NCBI GenBank assembly: GCA_009760855.2 | Contig: WPIO01000004.1 | Coordinates: forward strand, 11,916,501 to 11,980,500 | Direction: 5' to 3' | DNA: 64,000 bases | Origin: Cristatella mucedo | Lineage: Eukaryota; Bryozoa; Phylactolaemata; Cristatellidae | In this document: positions 27,701-36,109 of the stretch, piece after piece | Layout of the letters: the number at the start of each line of letters is the position of its first letter | Numbering within the stretch: the first letter of the stretch is position 1 | Position numbers and translations under genes: made by a program | The notes under the pieces: model-generated | The model's input: only the letters and a program-made list of their open reading frames with translations | Told to the model about the DNA's origin: nothing | Databases searched by the model: none

Positions 27701-28834
27701 GCTTTTGCTGCTTGTGCTGCTGCTGCTTGCGCTGCTTCGGCTGCTCCTGCTCTTGCTGCTGCTCCTGCTCCTGCTCTTGCTGCTGCTGCTCCCTGTGCCC
27801 GAGCCAGACCACAGAGCAGCCTTCGAACCGAGCTCCTGCCTCTGATCGCGCGCTTGCGCAGCAGGGCCATCGGGGGCTCGGCTGCGGCCAGCCTCGGGAG
27901 TTCTGATCAGAGCAGCCGAGGTGCCGAGGCGAGCCGCTATGCGTCGGGCAGCAGCAGTGGCTGCCGACTTACGTCGGCGCAGCTTGGCTCGGGCAGAGAG
28001 ACGAGCAGACGGCCTGGAGACGCCGGATCCAGGGGCGGCAGGCGATGCGTGGCGATTGAGCTCCTCCTTGTCCGCTGCTGCTGCCTGCGGCAGGGCGCGC
28101 TCTGGAACTTCAATGGCAAAATCGCGCGACTGCACGACTCTGCGCTCGCGGCTCCTGTGCGGCTGACACATGGCACTGAGATACAGACGTGAGCAGGAGG
28201 ACAGAAGGACCTCCGAATGGGACAGATCTCTTGCCTGGCTCTCGGCAGTCATTGCACAGCGCCAGCGCTGACGAGCACCGAGTTCGATGCAAGTCAGCAA
28301 ACCATTGCCCATCGGTCAATTTGTGCAAGCATCGGCCACAAGTGCCAGCAGCCGGTGCCCATGCATCTCATGCCCTGCGCCTCTCCAGCTCAGGCTGCAT
28401 AGCAGTCATTCTTTTTCTTCTTTGCTGAGCAGCCGCGCTCCTGTTCCACCGAAAGGTCTCCGATAAGCTGTGAGCATGGTGAGTCACGATGCTTGGGGGG
28501 GATTTCTTTATACCTCGGTCGTTGAACTCATTTTGCAGAACGTAAAGGCGCAAAGTGACCCTCGGGCCACAGAGAAGCCAGATCGAGGAAGACAGAGGTG
28601 AGGCGCAGCGAAGCGCAGTGCAGTGCCATAGTGAGAGCAGAGGGTGCGATGTGATGCAGCAATCGATCATACTCTCCGTATTCGCAGAGCAAATTAAAGA
28701 GCTGTAGGAAGGCCAGCTGCTGCTTACCTGGAGAGACACGTTCATCGTTAGGCCTGCCTGATTTGAATGCAGCATCCTCAGACTGCCTTCCGAGGCCCGT
28801 TGCTAGTTCGGCCATCCAGGCCGAATGAGATTGC
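13093..28834 (-). CDS. SAFB/SLTM-like RNA-binding protein (RRM plus coiled coil), gene model
   Basis: SAFB-family proteins bind RNA and scaffold-attached DNA in the nucleus and affect splicing and transcription. Exons in transcript order, all phase-compatible: 28834-28728 (tentative), 23357-23269, 23139-22837, 17927-17746, 15367-15224, 14514-14305, 13535-13402, 13301-13093 with TGA. The RRM is split over the second and third exons: RNP2 is LWVSGL and RNP1 is HGIVTM, in the context WVSGLSMSTKVADL and FGKCGKV, very close to vertebrate SAFB and SLTM. The next two exons form a charged coiled coil (RLKEAQTKLTADKETLR joined to LDRHLAEVTEQELIE, then RLLLERDIKELQQKCQRER). The last exons are Ser/Ala/Gly-rich and end GSGDNSI. 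The SAP domain expected near the N-terminus was not found, and the long Arg/Glu tract of vertebrate SAFB is much reduced. Joining the RRM half and the coiled-coil half into one gene is inferred from phases only; they could be two genes. Confidence 0.6.
13318..13336. repeat. Short (AC)n run at the last-intron splice region
   Basis: A 19-bp AC run (GT on the coding minus strand) just upstream of the final exon of the SAFB-like gene. It creates a second possible phase-1 donor at the start of the GT run, in addition to the stronger GCCG/GTAAGA donor at 13402. Confidence 0.7.
14580..15190. repeat. CAG-rich degenerate minisatellite, interrupted by a SINE
   Basis: Imperfect ~15-bp units of the type CAGCAGTCCCAGCAG run from about 14580 to 14765 and resume from about 14925 to 15190. 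The break is filled by the tRNA-derived SINE at 14.77-14.92 kb. On the minus strand it reads as Ala/Thr-rich or Leu-rich open frames. I treat it as intronic because clean splice borders skip it (15224 donor, 14514 acceptor). Confidence 0.65.
14769..14920 (+). mobile_element. tRNA-derived SINE with L2-type 3' tail, copy A1
   Basis: A Pol III A box is seen at 14777-14787 (TGGCCCAGTGG), followed by a weaker B box (GTGCGTTCTAGCC) near 14846. The 3' part from 14861 (GCGAAGCACCTGGATAGAG to CAAGTGAATTA) matches the 3' UTR hairpin of the resident L2 family, with substitutions. A sister copy is at 24.12 kb. Confidence 0.75.
15820..16881 (+). mobile_element. L2-clade LINE, longest plus-strand copy (copy 6)
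   Basis: The frame 15806-16480 covers the RT thumb and C-terminal region: IGSASISPVESAQNLGVIF, DHISSTVKSVYFQL, FVTSRLDFCNSLLAGLP, LQLVQNSPARLVC and LHWLPVKQRIDFKV. A TAA at 16477-16479 interrupts it just before the conserved APKAWNSLP segment, which continues in the next ~130 bp. Then comes the 3' UTR with the hairpin at about 16816-16850 and an (ATT)n tail ending near 16880. It is one of the least decayed copies and, at about 225 codons, the longest RT frame in the window. Confidence 0.87.
18635..18795 (+). mobile_element. tRNA-like SINE, family B, degenerate copy
   Basis: Shares the 3' segment GGCTCTTCT(G/A)...ACATAAA...GGCTGTTT with the copies near 21.1, 33.6 and 54.6 kb. The B-box region (CACGGTTTCGAAACATGC) is mutated. 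Lies in an intron of the minus-strand SAFB-like gene model. Confidence 0.55.
19057..19264. repeat. Imperfect ~105-bp tandem duplication
   Basis: Two adjacent copies share AGGAGC(T/C)GCAAGTGATGAAT, CAGTCCTAATCTGGCTTATA and AAATCAAGTTAGG in the same order and spacing. They differ by small indels. No coding potential is seen. Confidence 0.75.
19500..19705 (-). mobile_element. L2-clade RT remnant, antisense
   Basis: The stretch ATGCATGGACCAGCTTGGATG at about 19630-19650 is the antisense of the FVTSRLDFC region of copy 6. The plus-strand open frame at 19447-19704 is therefore a shadow, not a gene. Confidence 0.5.
19890..20432 (+). mobile_element. Heavily decayed L2-clade LINE 3' end (copy 8)
   Basis: Recognisable islands of the RT C-terminus and 3' UTR in the right order, such as GAGCCTGGAACTCACTCCTG (the KAWNSLP region), TGTGTTTATGCCTGCTGATA and AAGAGATTATGCTCTCTTCC, ending in ATTATTATTAG. 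Many substitutions; one of the oldest copies here. Confidence 0.6.
21110..21290 (+). mobile_element. tRNA-derived SINE, family B
   Basis: A-box-like GGCTCACTAGGTAAGG at about 21122-21137 and a canonical B box GGTTCAATTCC at 21173-21183, followed by GCGGTGGGCGATCCTTT and a hairpin-forming tail. The same head and tail recur at 54.55 kb. An open frame runs through it by chance. Confidence 0.72.
21735..22027 (-). CDS. Possible additional exon of the SAFB-like gene (uncertain)
   Basis: A minus-strand open stretch beginning after a good acceptor (CTACCCCTCGCCATTGCTAG, exon from 22027) and reading LSEGSSVDKQSSKSS to RRRGRAGISDGML, with a donor-like GG/GTGGGT near 21735. The composition (Ser, Arg, Gly) suits a nuclear protein. 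Its incoming phase (2) does not match either donor of the RRM exon, so it would need a further exon. It may be an alternative terminal exon or noise. Confidence 0.25.
22776..22814. repeat. (AC)n microsatellite next to the RRM exon donor
   Basis: A pure AC run of about 39 bp (GT on the sense minus strand) beginning about 23 bp into the intron after the RRM exon. Confidence 0.95.
22837..23357 (-). CDS. RRM-encoding exon pair of the SAFB-like gene
   Basis: Two exons, 23357-23269 (89 nt) and 23139-22837 (303 nt), joined GGAAAG/GTAAAT to CTCAG/GTGATG in phase 0. Together they encode one complete RRM of about 75 residues followed by an Ala/Pro/Arg linker (ERRPTAVLPHREAPPG). The acceptor of the first exon is TGATCTTTGCAG. 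The second exon offers two identical donor sequences 14 bp apart (exon ends at 22851 or 22837). Only the lower one is in phase with the 17.9-kb exon. This is the best-supported part of the gene. Confidence 0.8.
23640..23955. repeat. (GT)n-rich tract with GGGGG interruptions
   Basis: About 310 bp of GT-dominated sequence with GCAT and GGGGGTGT interruptions, in the intron upstream of the first RRM exon on the minus-strand gene. All long Cys/Val and His/Thr frames across it are repeat artefacts. Confidence 0.93.
24120..24260 (+). mobile_element. tRNA-derived SINE with L2-type 3' tail, copy A2
   Basis: A box TGGTCCAGCGG at 24132-24142 and B box GGCTCGAGCCC at 24183-24193, with spacing fitting a tRNA-derived Pol III promoter. 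From 24204 it changes into GTGAAGCGCCTGAATAGTG, ATTAAGTTCTCTTAGAG and AAATGAATTA, the same order as the L2 3' hairpin and end. An AT repeat follows. Confidence 0.8.
24545..24768. repeat. (CT)n array with central (CCCT)n block
   Basis: Over 220 bp of CT dinucleotide, split by CTTCC(TCCC)n at about 24630-24664 and by a TATTT interruption near 24745. The Arg/Glu frame on the minus strand is not a gene, although it superficially mimics the RE-rich tail of SAFB proteins. Confidence 0.95.
24780..26980. other. Intronic sequence with no recognised feature
   Basis: Between the RRM exons and the 27-28 kb open frame of the minus-strand gene. Several short open frames exist (for example 26754-26551 on the minus strand) but none has both good splice borders and a recognisable motif. 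Part of the N-terminal half of the SAFB-like protein may be hidden here. Confidence 0.35.
26990..28312 (-). CDS. Long Arg/Ser-rich open frame, possible exon of the SAFB-like gene
   Basis: A 440-codon open frame in GC-rich sequence. It contains a KLRRRKSAATAAARR basic patch, an RS tract of about 40 residues (SSKSRSRSSSKSRSSRSS), an acidic segment VDVLEDNLDYDLDA, a Gly/Ser linker, and a basic stretch KSFKRKGKGKKKGKPA. RS and acidic segments of this sort are common in nuclear RNA-processing proteins. The frame sits on the same strand between the 28.8-kb exon and the RRM exons. Against it: CAG/CTG-type repeats open several frames here, acceptor phases I could find do not match the 28728 donor, and no SAP domain is present. 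Confidence 0.35.
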   Translation of the reverse strand: MGNGLLTCIELGARQRWRCAMTAESQARDLSHSEVLLSSCSRLYLSAMCQPHRSRERRVVQSRDFAIEVPERALPQAAAADKEELNRHASPAAPGSGVSRPSARLSARAKLRRRKSAATAAARRIAARLGTSAALIRTPEAGRSRAPDGPAAQARDQRQELGSKAALWSGSGTGSSSSKSRSRSSSKSRSSRSSASSSSTSSKSSSRSGSSRINGGRLVSGWSSAKTEDPPLIVHVDVLEDNLDYDLDARGSGSSRPAGGSGGSGSGPTPMPDQQLQLLTDAAPATIISAAGCRAGSAGHAAEASIGSHERPQPPAPVLSRSPAARSALKSFKRKGKGKKKGKPAVSAAERFGAFRVSKGCSVLSVVGSAAGRHDCTAVSSAPAAAARHRCCCRSGDGICAAAVLLAQCRWLGDVSNVSISSSLFIIISIISSSSQTDEG

Positions 28835-29206
28835 CTTGCAGCAAACCAGTAGTACAGCAGCAATTACTAGAGAACAGCAGATGTGAGAGTCGGCATCAGC
28901 AGCCGAACCATCTCTCTGTTTTCCAAATTTCTTAAATGGGACAGTAGGCAGCTGTCCAAACAATACAGGGGCAGAAGCAGAGCACAGACGGCTGGCTCTC
29001 CACTGAGGTGCAGTACGATGATATAATTTGCAACAAGTTAACATTAAAATGCAAACAACTACTGCTATGTAGGTACACGTAGGCATGGATATTGTATGAA
29101 AATAGTATACATGGCATCAATTTCACACGACACTCTCCTGACAACCTTTGCCATCGAGGAGCTAATCAGATGTCAATTGTCTTGTAACCTTCGTCAGGAC
29201 CTCTGA

Positions 29207-29330
29207 ATAATGATAACATTATTAAAACTATTGCATAGCACCCTGAGAGAACTAGATCTCTTGCTATGCACTTATCATGTGCAGTAAAAGAAATACAACA
29301 AGCGGTTAAAGTAGTAAGGTGTGTCGGTCG
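29207..29330 (-). mobile_element. L2 3' UTR fragment (copy 9)
   Basis: The minus-strand 3' hairpin region (GCACCCTGAGAGAACTAGAT, CTTGCTATGCACTT) with the preceding ATT-type tail at 29207-29230. Only the UTR end remains. Confidence 0.6.
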
Positions 29331-29498
29331 GTTCTAATTGGCTTACTGTGGTGAGATCAAGGTCAGGGCCTCCTTACAAAATGCTCAATACTCTACAACA
29401 TTCCAGCATGGTCTCCTACAACATCAAGTAAATTGAATGCCGTGTTACATTGAGATAGCCAATTTATGTATATATCTACACGTGTACACACATATGTA

Positions 29499-30854
29499 CA
29501 GTAGTGCTTGACTTACAAAAATCCCCAGCTAACGAGTTTCCGAGATACCAGCCGTCTCTCGGCTAACTGTTTGCTTTGAGTTGAGGGCTAAAATTCGGGT
29601 TACGAGCCAGCTTCAGATATCCCAGTGCAAGTTGGCCCAGCGAATGCCACAGTGAATGCTGCAACATCGGCTCAGTATCCCATGTCTCATTCCTTCACTT
29701 TAAGGGGTTAGCTCGAAGTGAAAGCATCAGTGTTGTGCTTGCATTTGTGCATGCAGTTACTTTGCAAAACTTTGTTTCCTCCAGCCATGGTTCCGAAGAA
29801 TATGAGTGTGAAGGACAGTATTGAGAAGAGGAAGTTGATGTGCACTTAATTAAAGAGAGAAATTATCGAATAACATGACCAAGGGGTGCTCATAGTCTAC
29901 TTTGAGAAGCTGTACGAGACATGTACCACCTCTACGATCTGCACCATGCACTGAAGCAGAAAGAGCCGATAAAGGCTATAACGCCAGCCAAGGGCGTTAA
30001 AATAATTTCTAAGCAGCTGGACATCTATCCATGAAAATACGGAGAAGCTGTGGATGGTGTGGTTTACAGTAAAGCAGCTCTCGAATGAGATACTGTGACG
30101 TAGGCTATAACCTGTGAGAAGAGGCTATTTACACAGATTGGCTGCAGCAGACGCCAGGCACTTGAATGGACGATGCATCGGCGAGCCGTGTAAAGCTAGT
30201 CGGGGATGGTTCGAGAATTTTAATAGCAGGACCGCAGATTCGCTATAATGTCAGGCATGGTGAAGCAGTGAGTGGGGATAAGAACCAAGTGACACTAGAG
30301 GGGGAGCTAAAGGAGCTACAGACACAGCTCACGGAGGCTATGTAGGAAATAGGCACCGCAGCCGAGACTATCTATCTCTACAAGTGAGGTAAAAGAAATG
30401 TTGGAAATGAGGTCGTAACTTCCCGACTATATTCAAAAAAGTGCCCAGAAAAGTTGTCATTAGGCGTGCGACGGAGCTATTTAATGACACTTACCTAACT
30501 CATTTCAGAAACATTCTGACAGAGAGGATGATTCAGACCTCATTGAACAGGTTTTGATCGAAAACCGCTTCAGTTGAAACTGGGGAAAGCTTAGAGAAAA
30601 CGGCAAAAATCAGCGAATATGGTACTGTTACTCACTTCAGCCTTTCTGCTTCAATTCTGTCAGCATCTTCAAGTCGTCAGATCTCCAAGGTAAATGCCGT
30701 ACATTATACGTAATAAAACCAGTTTATTTGCAATACCTTATAGTGTTATGTTTGTGTGCAATATTTTTTATTTATAAGTGCATCTTTTAATTTAAGAACG
30801 TGCAACAAAGAGGTCTGGAACCGATTGATGAGTCAAATTCTAGAGTCAAGGCAC

Positions 30855-30858
<4 letters not shown>
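29499..30858 (+). mobile_element. Internally deleted Tigger (pogo-type, Tc1/mariner superfamily) element
   Basis: The 5' end CAGTAGTGCTTGACTTAC and the 3' end GAGTCAAGGCACCACTA form imperfect terminal inverted repeats, flanked by TA on each side (29497-29498 and within the AT run after 30858). The interior reads, with stops and frameshifts, as the Tigger N-terminus (STICT-like block, LKQKEPIKAITPAKGVKIIS, TEKLWMVWFTVKQLSNE, KASRGWFENF) and then directly as the Tigger C-terminus (ATELFNDTYLTHFRNILTE, QTSLNRFL). The central DDE catalytic region is missing. The element is about 1.36 kb where autonomous Tiggers are near 2.4 kb or more. It is non-functional. Confidence 0.78.

Positions 30859-30943
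<85 letters not shown>
30857..30943. repeat. (AT)n microsatellite at the Tigger 3' border
   Basis: About 87 bp of pure AT beginning exactly at the end of the Tigger inverted repeat. The Tyr/Ile open frames in it are artefacts. Confidence 0.95.
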
Positions 30944-30944
<1 letters not shown>

Positions 30945-31129
30945 CGTATATATGTTTATATATAATTATATATATTTCGTATATATGTACGTATTCATAC
31001 AGGCACATTAACACTAAAGCACAGAAAGTCTCGAAGTAGGGCCACAGTTACTGTGGCTGTAAGTTCGTCTGATTAATAAGAGAGGTTTCTATGATAAGAA
31101 GCATACTCAAGTTATGCAAAGCATGGTAA

Positions 31130-31560
31130 ATTATTTATTGACAGCCCAGAAACAAATAAATATGCTGCCGGTATGTTTTGAGTTGAGTGAGACGTCGTGT
31201 TACTGCAATTCTGTATTAACTCCCTCGTCTGTCCAGGTATAAAGGCCACAAACTTCTGCATCGTCTGTTCTGCTCCAGCGAATTCCATTGAGCCTGAATT
31301 ATACTGAAAGGGTTGGTTAATGAGGTAGATCGAACACCCTGCCCTAGCTGCCTGTTGATATCTTTCATAGTCGTTCTACGGGGTTCAAACCAGGCGACTG
31401 GCTAGGCCACTGCATCAACACTAATTAAGAATTCGTCATTAAGTATTTCCCTGGCCAGGAAGCTTGCATGGGGATGTTATCTTGCTTTCAAATGTAACGA
31501 CCCTCAAGCCGAGTATTTGGGCATTGAAATCCAACTTGCTTGACCAACAACAACTCAAAT
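31130..31560 (-). mobile_element. Tc1-like transposase remnant
   Basis: On the minus strand, the region around 31380-31415 reads QWPSQSPGLNPVE, the third catalytic motif block of Tc1 transposases. It is preceded by a decayed QDN-type segment (NIPMQASWPGKYLM) and followed by the C-terminal stretch FVAFIPGQTRELIQ. Stops interrupt it several times. Ends were not identified. Confidence 0.7.
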
Positions 31561-31899
31561 AAAGTACTTGTTGAGCTTGCTGGTAGTGTGCTTGTGTATT
31601 TATCACTAAACGGTTCGTGCTTCCTTTCCAGAAAATACCACGTGCCTCGGCGGATAGTTAGTTCCCCACACAAATCTATTATCCTACAGTTATTACTGGC
31701 AGTCGTCGTAGCATTTAGCACTCTGCTCTTTGCAAGGATCACCACTCTGAGCCAGTGCCTGAAGGGGTGAAAAGGCCTTGCAGAAAGTTCTAGCTTTCGA
31801 CTGAGTAATTTGGTATTCTAGTAGAAGCAACTATCTAAATCACGCTTGTCTGCTCAGTAGTCCAAGCACCTCAAACTATTTGCCATGCACCATCTGCAT

Positions 31900-32480
31900 T
31901 TGCATCTACTGATGCACCGGGCAGTACCTTTCAGTTACTGCGGCACAGCACCTGCTCGTTCGCTGCTCTGGCATGTGGCAGAAGGTGGCAACGTAGCCTA
32001 GCGGCCAGAGAAACCAGTTCCGTAATAAATGCGGCAGGCGATACCATATTACAGTTGTTTTTTTAAACGAGTTCAACAACCACGCTAGCTGACAGCGCCG
32101 AAACTCCTGGCCATGCATCTTGCCCTCTCTACAGTAGCAGCGGCAGCAGCTGAGAAGCGGCACAGGCCGTGTTCTAAGGCAGCAGAACAACTGCTGCGCC
32201 AGGGAAGCAGGAACGCTGCTACTACATACATAGCCTACCTGAGGTAGCGCCCGAGAGACAGCTCCTACGAGACCCCGGCGCTCTCTTAGCACAAGCCCGT
32301 CGCGCCGACTCCTAACGCTCGCTCAATTGGGCCCCGCGCATTGCTACAGCCACAGTGCTACACGTCAGACGTCACGCACCGCTGGTGCTGCTGCTCACCG
32401 TAGCGGAACGCTGAGATAATCCCCCCAACCCCCCCCCCCCCCCCACCTTTCCTCCCCCCAAACCACAGCTGCTGAGCCGT
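31900..32480. other. GC-rich block with C-homopolymer, possible promoter
   Basis: CpG-containing sequence between 32100 and 32400, then a C run of about 15 at 32427-32444. It could be the 5' region of the minus-strand SAFB-like gene, 3 kb upstream of its first tentative exon. I cannot identify a transcription start site or exon. Confidence 0.25.
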
Positions 32481-33600
32481 AGCTCCCCCTAAGAGCAGCT
32501 AAAGGACATTAATGGGTCGGCCACCCATCCAGTTGCGTAGCATCCGGCTGCGCTGTGGTTTGCGATTGCGACTTGATTTTTACTGGAAAGTTTGATGCTA
32601 CGTGTTCCGCTTCAAAGTATGTATGCGAAACTCATAAGGAACCATGTCAATGGACTGAGCATGAAGCCAGGCCGTCGGTTCAAGTAGCAGTTCATCGAAT
32701 GTGACAAACCATTTGGGGGAGGGGGAGGGGTGCGAGGGTTCACCCAAGAAAAGTAGCAAATCCATTGCGGCCCCATCTTTCCAGTTTACGTATTGTTGAG
32801 CAGAGAACGCAGTCTAGAATTTTAAAATCTCTCATAGTGTTTGTCAGTTATCGCTCGTGCATCGCTCCTCACCCAGTCTTACTCGAGAAGCAGCAAGCGC
32901 AGCTGGCGGCCCGTTTGCCGTAAAAGTCGCAGACGACTGGCAAATGTAAACTCTGCTTCCGGACCGCCGTGGGAAACTCAAAAAAACGAGCAAGCGGGAC
33001 AAGTAACGAAAAAATTAAAGCAGAGTAGGTCGCGACAACGGATAGTCGGCGCGTCGCCTTCGATTGGGAGGAGCTCGAAAGATAGAGGCGGAGATGGAGA
33101 AAGATTCGGGAAAGCGGTCTTGAGCGGCTTCACGTTAAGCACTCCCGTCTGAGGAATACATATGACAGCTTTATTTCTACGGCGGCAGAAGAGCTTTAGT
33201 GGCTATCACCGTGCTTGCAGCGGTCCCTCAGTCGCTCTGCTGACGACGGCGGGCAAAGTGCGCGATGGATATGTGACCCGCTATTCGGTGGCACAGTGAA
33301 TTCTTTTGCTCCGTAAATGTAGCCGATAATTCACACTAGTAGAAGCAGTACTCGATTGATATATTAGGTATGTTATCAACTGTTATTTTTAGATTTTTAG
33401 AATGCGCGGCATGAATGAATCGCGTCAGATTGAATGCATCGAGGTCAATTTGCGGCCAGCCCAGCGGAGGGCTTAAACCCGCAGTTACATTGTGAAATAA
33501 TATTGCTTTCGGTGCCAAGCTGGGCTTAGTAAACTAACTCGTTTGTACCGCGACGGAAATAACGCTGGAAAGTACCCGAACTGTCGATTTGTCAGCAACA
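32480..33600. other. No recognised feature
   Basis: A plus-strand open frame at 32841-33152 (Ser/Arg-rich) has no recognisable motif or convincing splice borders. I see nothing else to support here. Confidence 0.35.
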
Positions 33601-33604
33601 GCAC

Positions 33605-33775
33605 CTTCGGGGTCTCGAACTTGCGCAGGGTAAGCTGCTCGCACGTCATGACCGAGGCCGGGGGTTCGAGTCCTGTCGCCGGATATGCTTACCTGCTTTC
33701 TGCAAGAAGAGGCACTGGGCGCTAAGGCTCTTCTGCCGCTACATAAACGGGGCTGTTTAACCTCCGGCCGACCGT
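33605..33775 (+). mobile_element. tRNA-derived SINE, family B
   Basis: B box GGTTCGAGTCC at 33663-33673 with an A-box-like GCAGGGTAAGCTGCTC upstream. The tail AAGGCTCTTCTGCCGCTACA, TAAACGGGGCTGTTTAA is shared with copies at 18.7 and 54.6 kb. Confidence 0.7.
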
Positions 33776-33789
33776 TGCTTCACTTTTCC

Positions 33790-34720
33790 GCTCTATCGAT
33801 TCAAAGGTGGGAGCTGCGAACGAGTGGCCGCAACTGACGGCGACCGGCTTCTGCCGAAGACGGTCGCGTCGGCGAGTCCACTCTGGACGCCTGCGAGTTT
33901 TTCGCGACGGGATGCGGCGGTGGCGCGTCGACCGGGGTAAGCGAAAGCTTCAGTCGGCGGAGCGCTGGCGCCCAGCTTAGCGCTATCGGTTGCCAGCGCG
34001 GACGATCCCAAACGCGCTGGCGGGCAGCTGCTCAGTCGCGGCGTTGCAGGATGCGTATGAAATAGGCCCGCTGCTGCCGGCAAAGATGGCCGGCGCCCGC
34101 ACTGCTCCAGCAAGTTTAGCGGCTTCGCCTCAGCGCGAGCGAGCGCAGAGCGTGGCCGAGTCGAACTAGCCAGTGCCGCGCCACTCCGAGGCACTCGCCG
34201 AGCTTCGTATCGTCCGCTCTGAGCGCGAGGTGCTCGGCTGTCGCCGTTCGCATCCACGGCGCGGGCGCGCTCGGGCTGTCCAATAAAGCCCGGCTGAAGC
34301 GCAATCTGTCCGCTTTTGTTTGGCCAAAAGGAACTCGCGAGACGACGTCTCGATAAGGACGCAGCCTCCTCTGTCTGTCATCCGCTCCGCGCTGAAAATC
34401 CAGGTAACCCCGGCCGACGCACCTGACGAAAGAGGTGAACGAAGTTCAAGATATTCCCACGGGGCAGCGAACGCGACTGCAAGCGACAGGGACGTGGAGC
34501 GAGAGCGACCGCGGGCCTTCGTTTGCGGCTGCCAACTCCTTCCTGCTAGCCTATTCGACTCTCCGACGGCGGCCCTGCGAAGACGCTCCGAAGCAGAAAG
34601 GCGGCATCGGATTTTGCTCGGGGGGGGCGGAGCAGCCTTGAGAATGAGTTGGCAGCGAGTGCGCCGAGTTCGAACCCGAGCGAGATCGCAAACGAAAGCC
34701 GCTGTACAAAGGATTGATCG
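33790..34720. promoter_or_regulatory. CpG-dense GC-rich block, candidate promoter region
   Basis: About 0.9 kb visibly richer in CG dinucleotides than anything else in the window. Long open frames on both strands (33793-34257 minus, 34320-34730 plus) follow from the GC content and carry no recognisable domain. It lies between the divergent SAFB-like (minus) and prominin (plus) genes, so a shared or alternative promoter is possible but unproven. Confidence 0.3.
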
Positions 34721-34726
34721 AGAGCA

Positions 34727-34845
34727 ATAAAAATAATAATAATAATAATAAATTTGTTTAGCGCCCTCGGAAAACTTAATCTCTTTGTAGGCACTCTACA
34801 TATGCTGCAAAGGAAGCATGATCGAATGGTTAGCGGTGTGGTCAA
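34727..34845 (-). mobile_element. L2 3' UTR fragment (copy 10)
   Basis: Begins with (AAT)n, then TAGCGCCCTCGGAAAACTTA, ATCTCTTTGTAGGCACTCTA and the adjoining UTR, all antisense to copy 1. Only the tail survives. Confidence 0.75.
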
Positions 34846-34849
34846 GACA

Positions 34850-36100
34850 CCCAGAACGCGAGCTGCCCGGTAGAACCTGGATTGGCCAAAGTCAACCGAC
34901 TAGCGCAGGGTGACGCGACGCATTCTCTTTTTACATTGCAAGCCCCACGTGGCGGGAGAGATTTCGGCAGACGATCGCGCCCGTTGACGCCAGCTGAAAG
35001 GGACGAGGAATATTGCCGGATCAGTTTTTCTAGGTCAGCTTGAATGAATGGGTGCCAGCGCTCAGACATTTATCCTTAAAGTGTTATCACATCCATACCT
35101 GTACTGGGGCTACACTTTGACTCGGTAGGCCAACTTATCCTGGGAGGATAGGAACCTGTCCGTAGGCCCTAGTTCTAGCGGGTTCGGCGCGCGAGAGCAC
35201 GCACCTTGTCAACTGGCGGCTTTCGATATATTAGCACATTTCACGCTCAGTAAAAGCATATGCAGCAGGATTTGAGACCACCGCTATGAGCAGCAAGGGC
35301 GTGCAATCTCGTCTGGTCTTCAATGTCGGGTGTATTAGCGTAGAACAGGCGTTTTACAGATTCAGCAGTGCAAGTGGAAGATCAATTGGAAATGATAAGT
35401 GAATACCAATGACCCGTGTGAGTAGAGCTTTTGTTGTAAGTGCACACAATCAGTGATTCAAAAGGAATGAGGCATTAGTAAAAATACGGTGTTATTATAT
35501 CGATTGCCTACGTCTGATAAAACATGGGCTTGCTAAGTCAGTCAAATTATCACACTGCCAGAAATTATTAGCGAATCCTAAATTTTACTCATTAGAAATT
35601 TGATATGACATAACTTACCGTTCAGACTGCACAAAAGAATTTCGGAGTGCGGGTTAATAAGTTTAAGCTATTGAAAACATTGAAATGCTATATCGGCCAC
35701 AATATGCCAGTCCTTGAGATTATTAGTTATGTGTGAATGACTTCGTAAATTAATCTTATATTCGCATCCAATAATTGGCCAGTTGCAGTAGCATCATCAA
35801 TAGTTATCCAAAGAAAACCAAATCTCATTTTAGGGACTTTAAATATAGAGGAAAGCGAGCAAGTCAATTGGCTGCTATCAGTGTGTACAGTGTTAACATT
35901 CGGAAGCAGACCAAACACAGTTTACACGGGCTGTGCACACGTGTGTGTATATATATATATATTTATTTATTTATTTATATATACATCGCCTTTCTAAGCA
36001 ATCAAGTCAATGAATGTCGTGGTGTGATTTTGTGATTTGTTCTAGGTTTTGGAGGCATGCGAACTAATGGCCGGGTCTACAGCTGATTTGGGGTAGATTA
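34850..36100. other. No recognised feature
   Basis: AT-rich sequence with scattered short open frames and a small TATATA/TTTATTTA tract at about 35942-35982. Nothing coding is supported. Confidence 0.4.
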
Positions 36101-36109
36101 GACAGCCAG

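Noticed and set aside
33793..34257. 154-codon minus-strand frame in the CpG-rich block
   Set aside because: GC-rich sequence gives long frames on both strands here; no motif, and no splice or start context.
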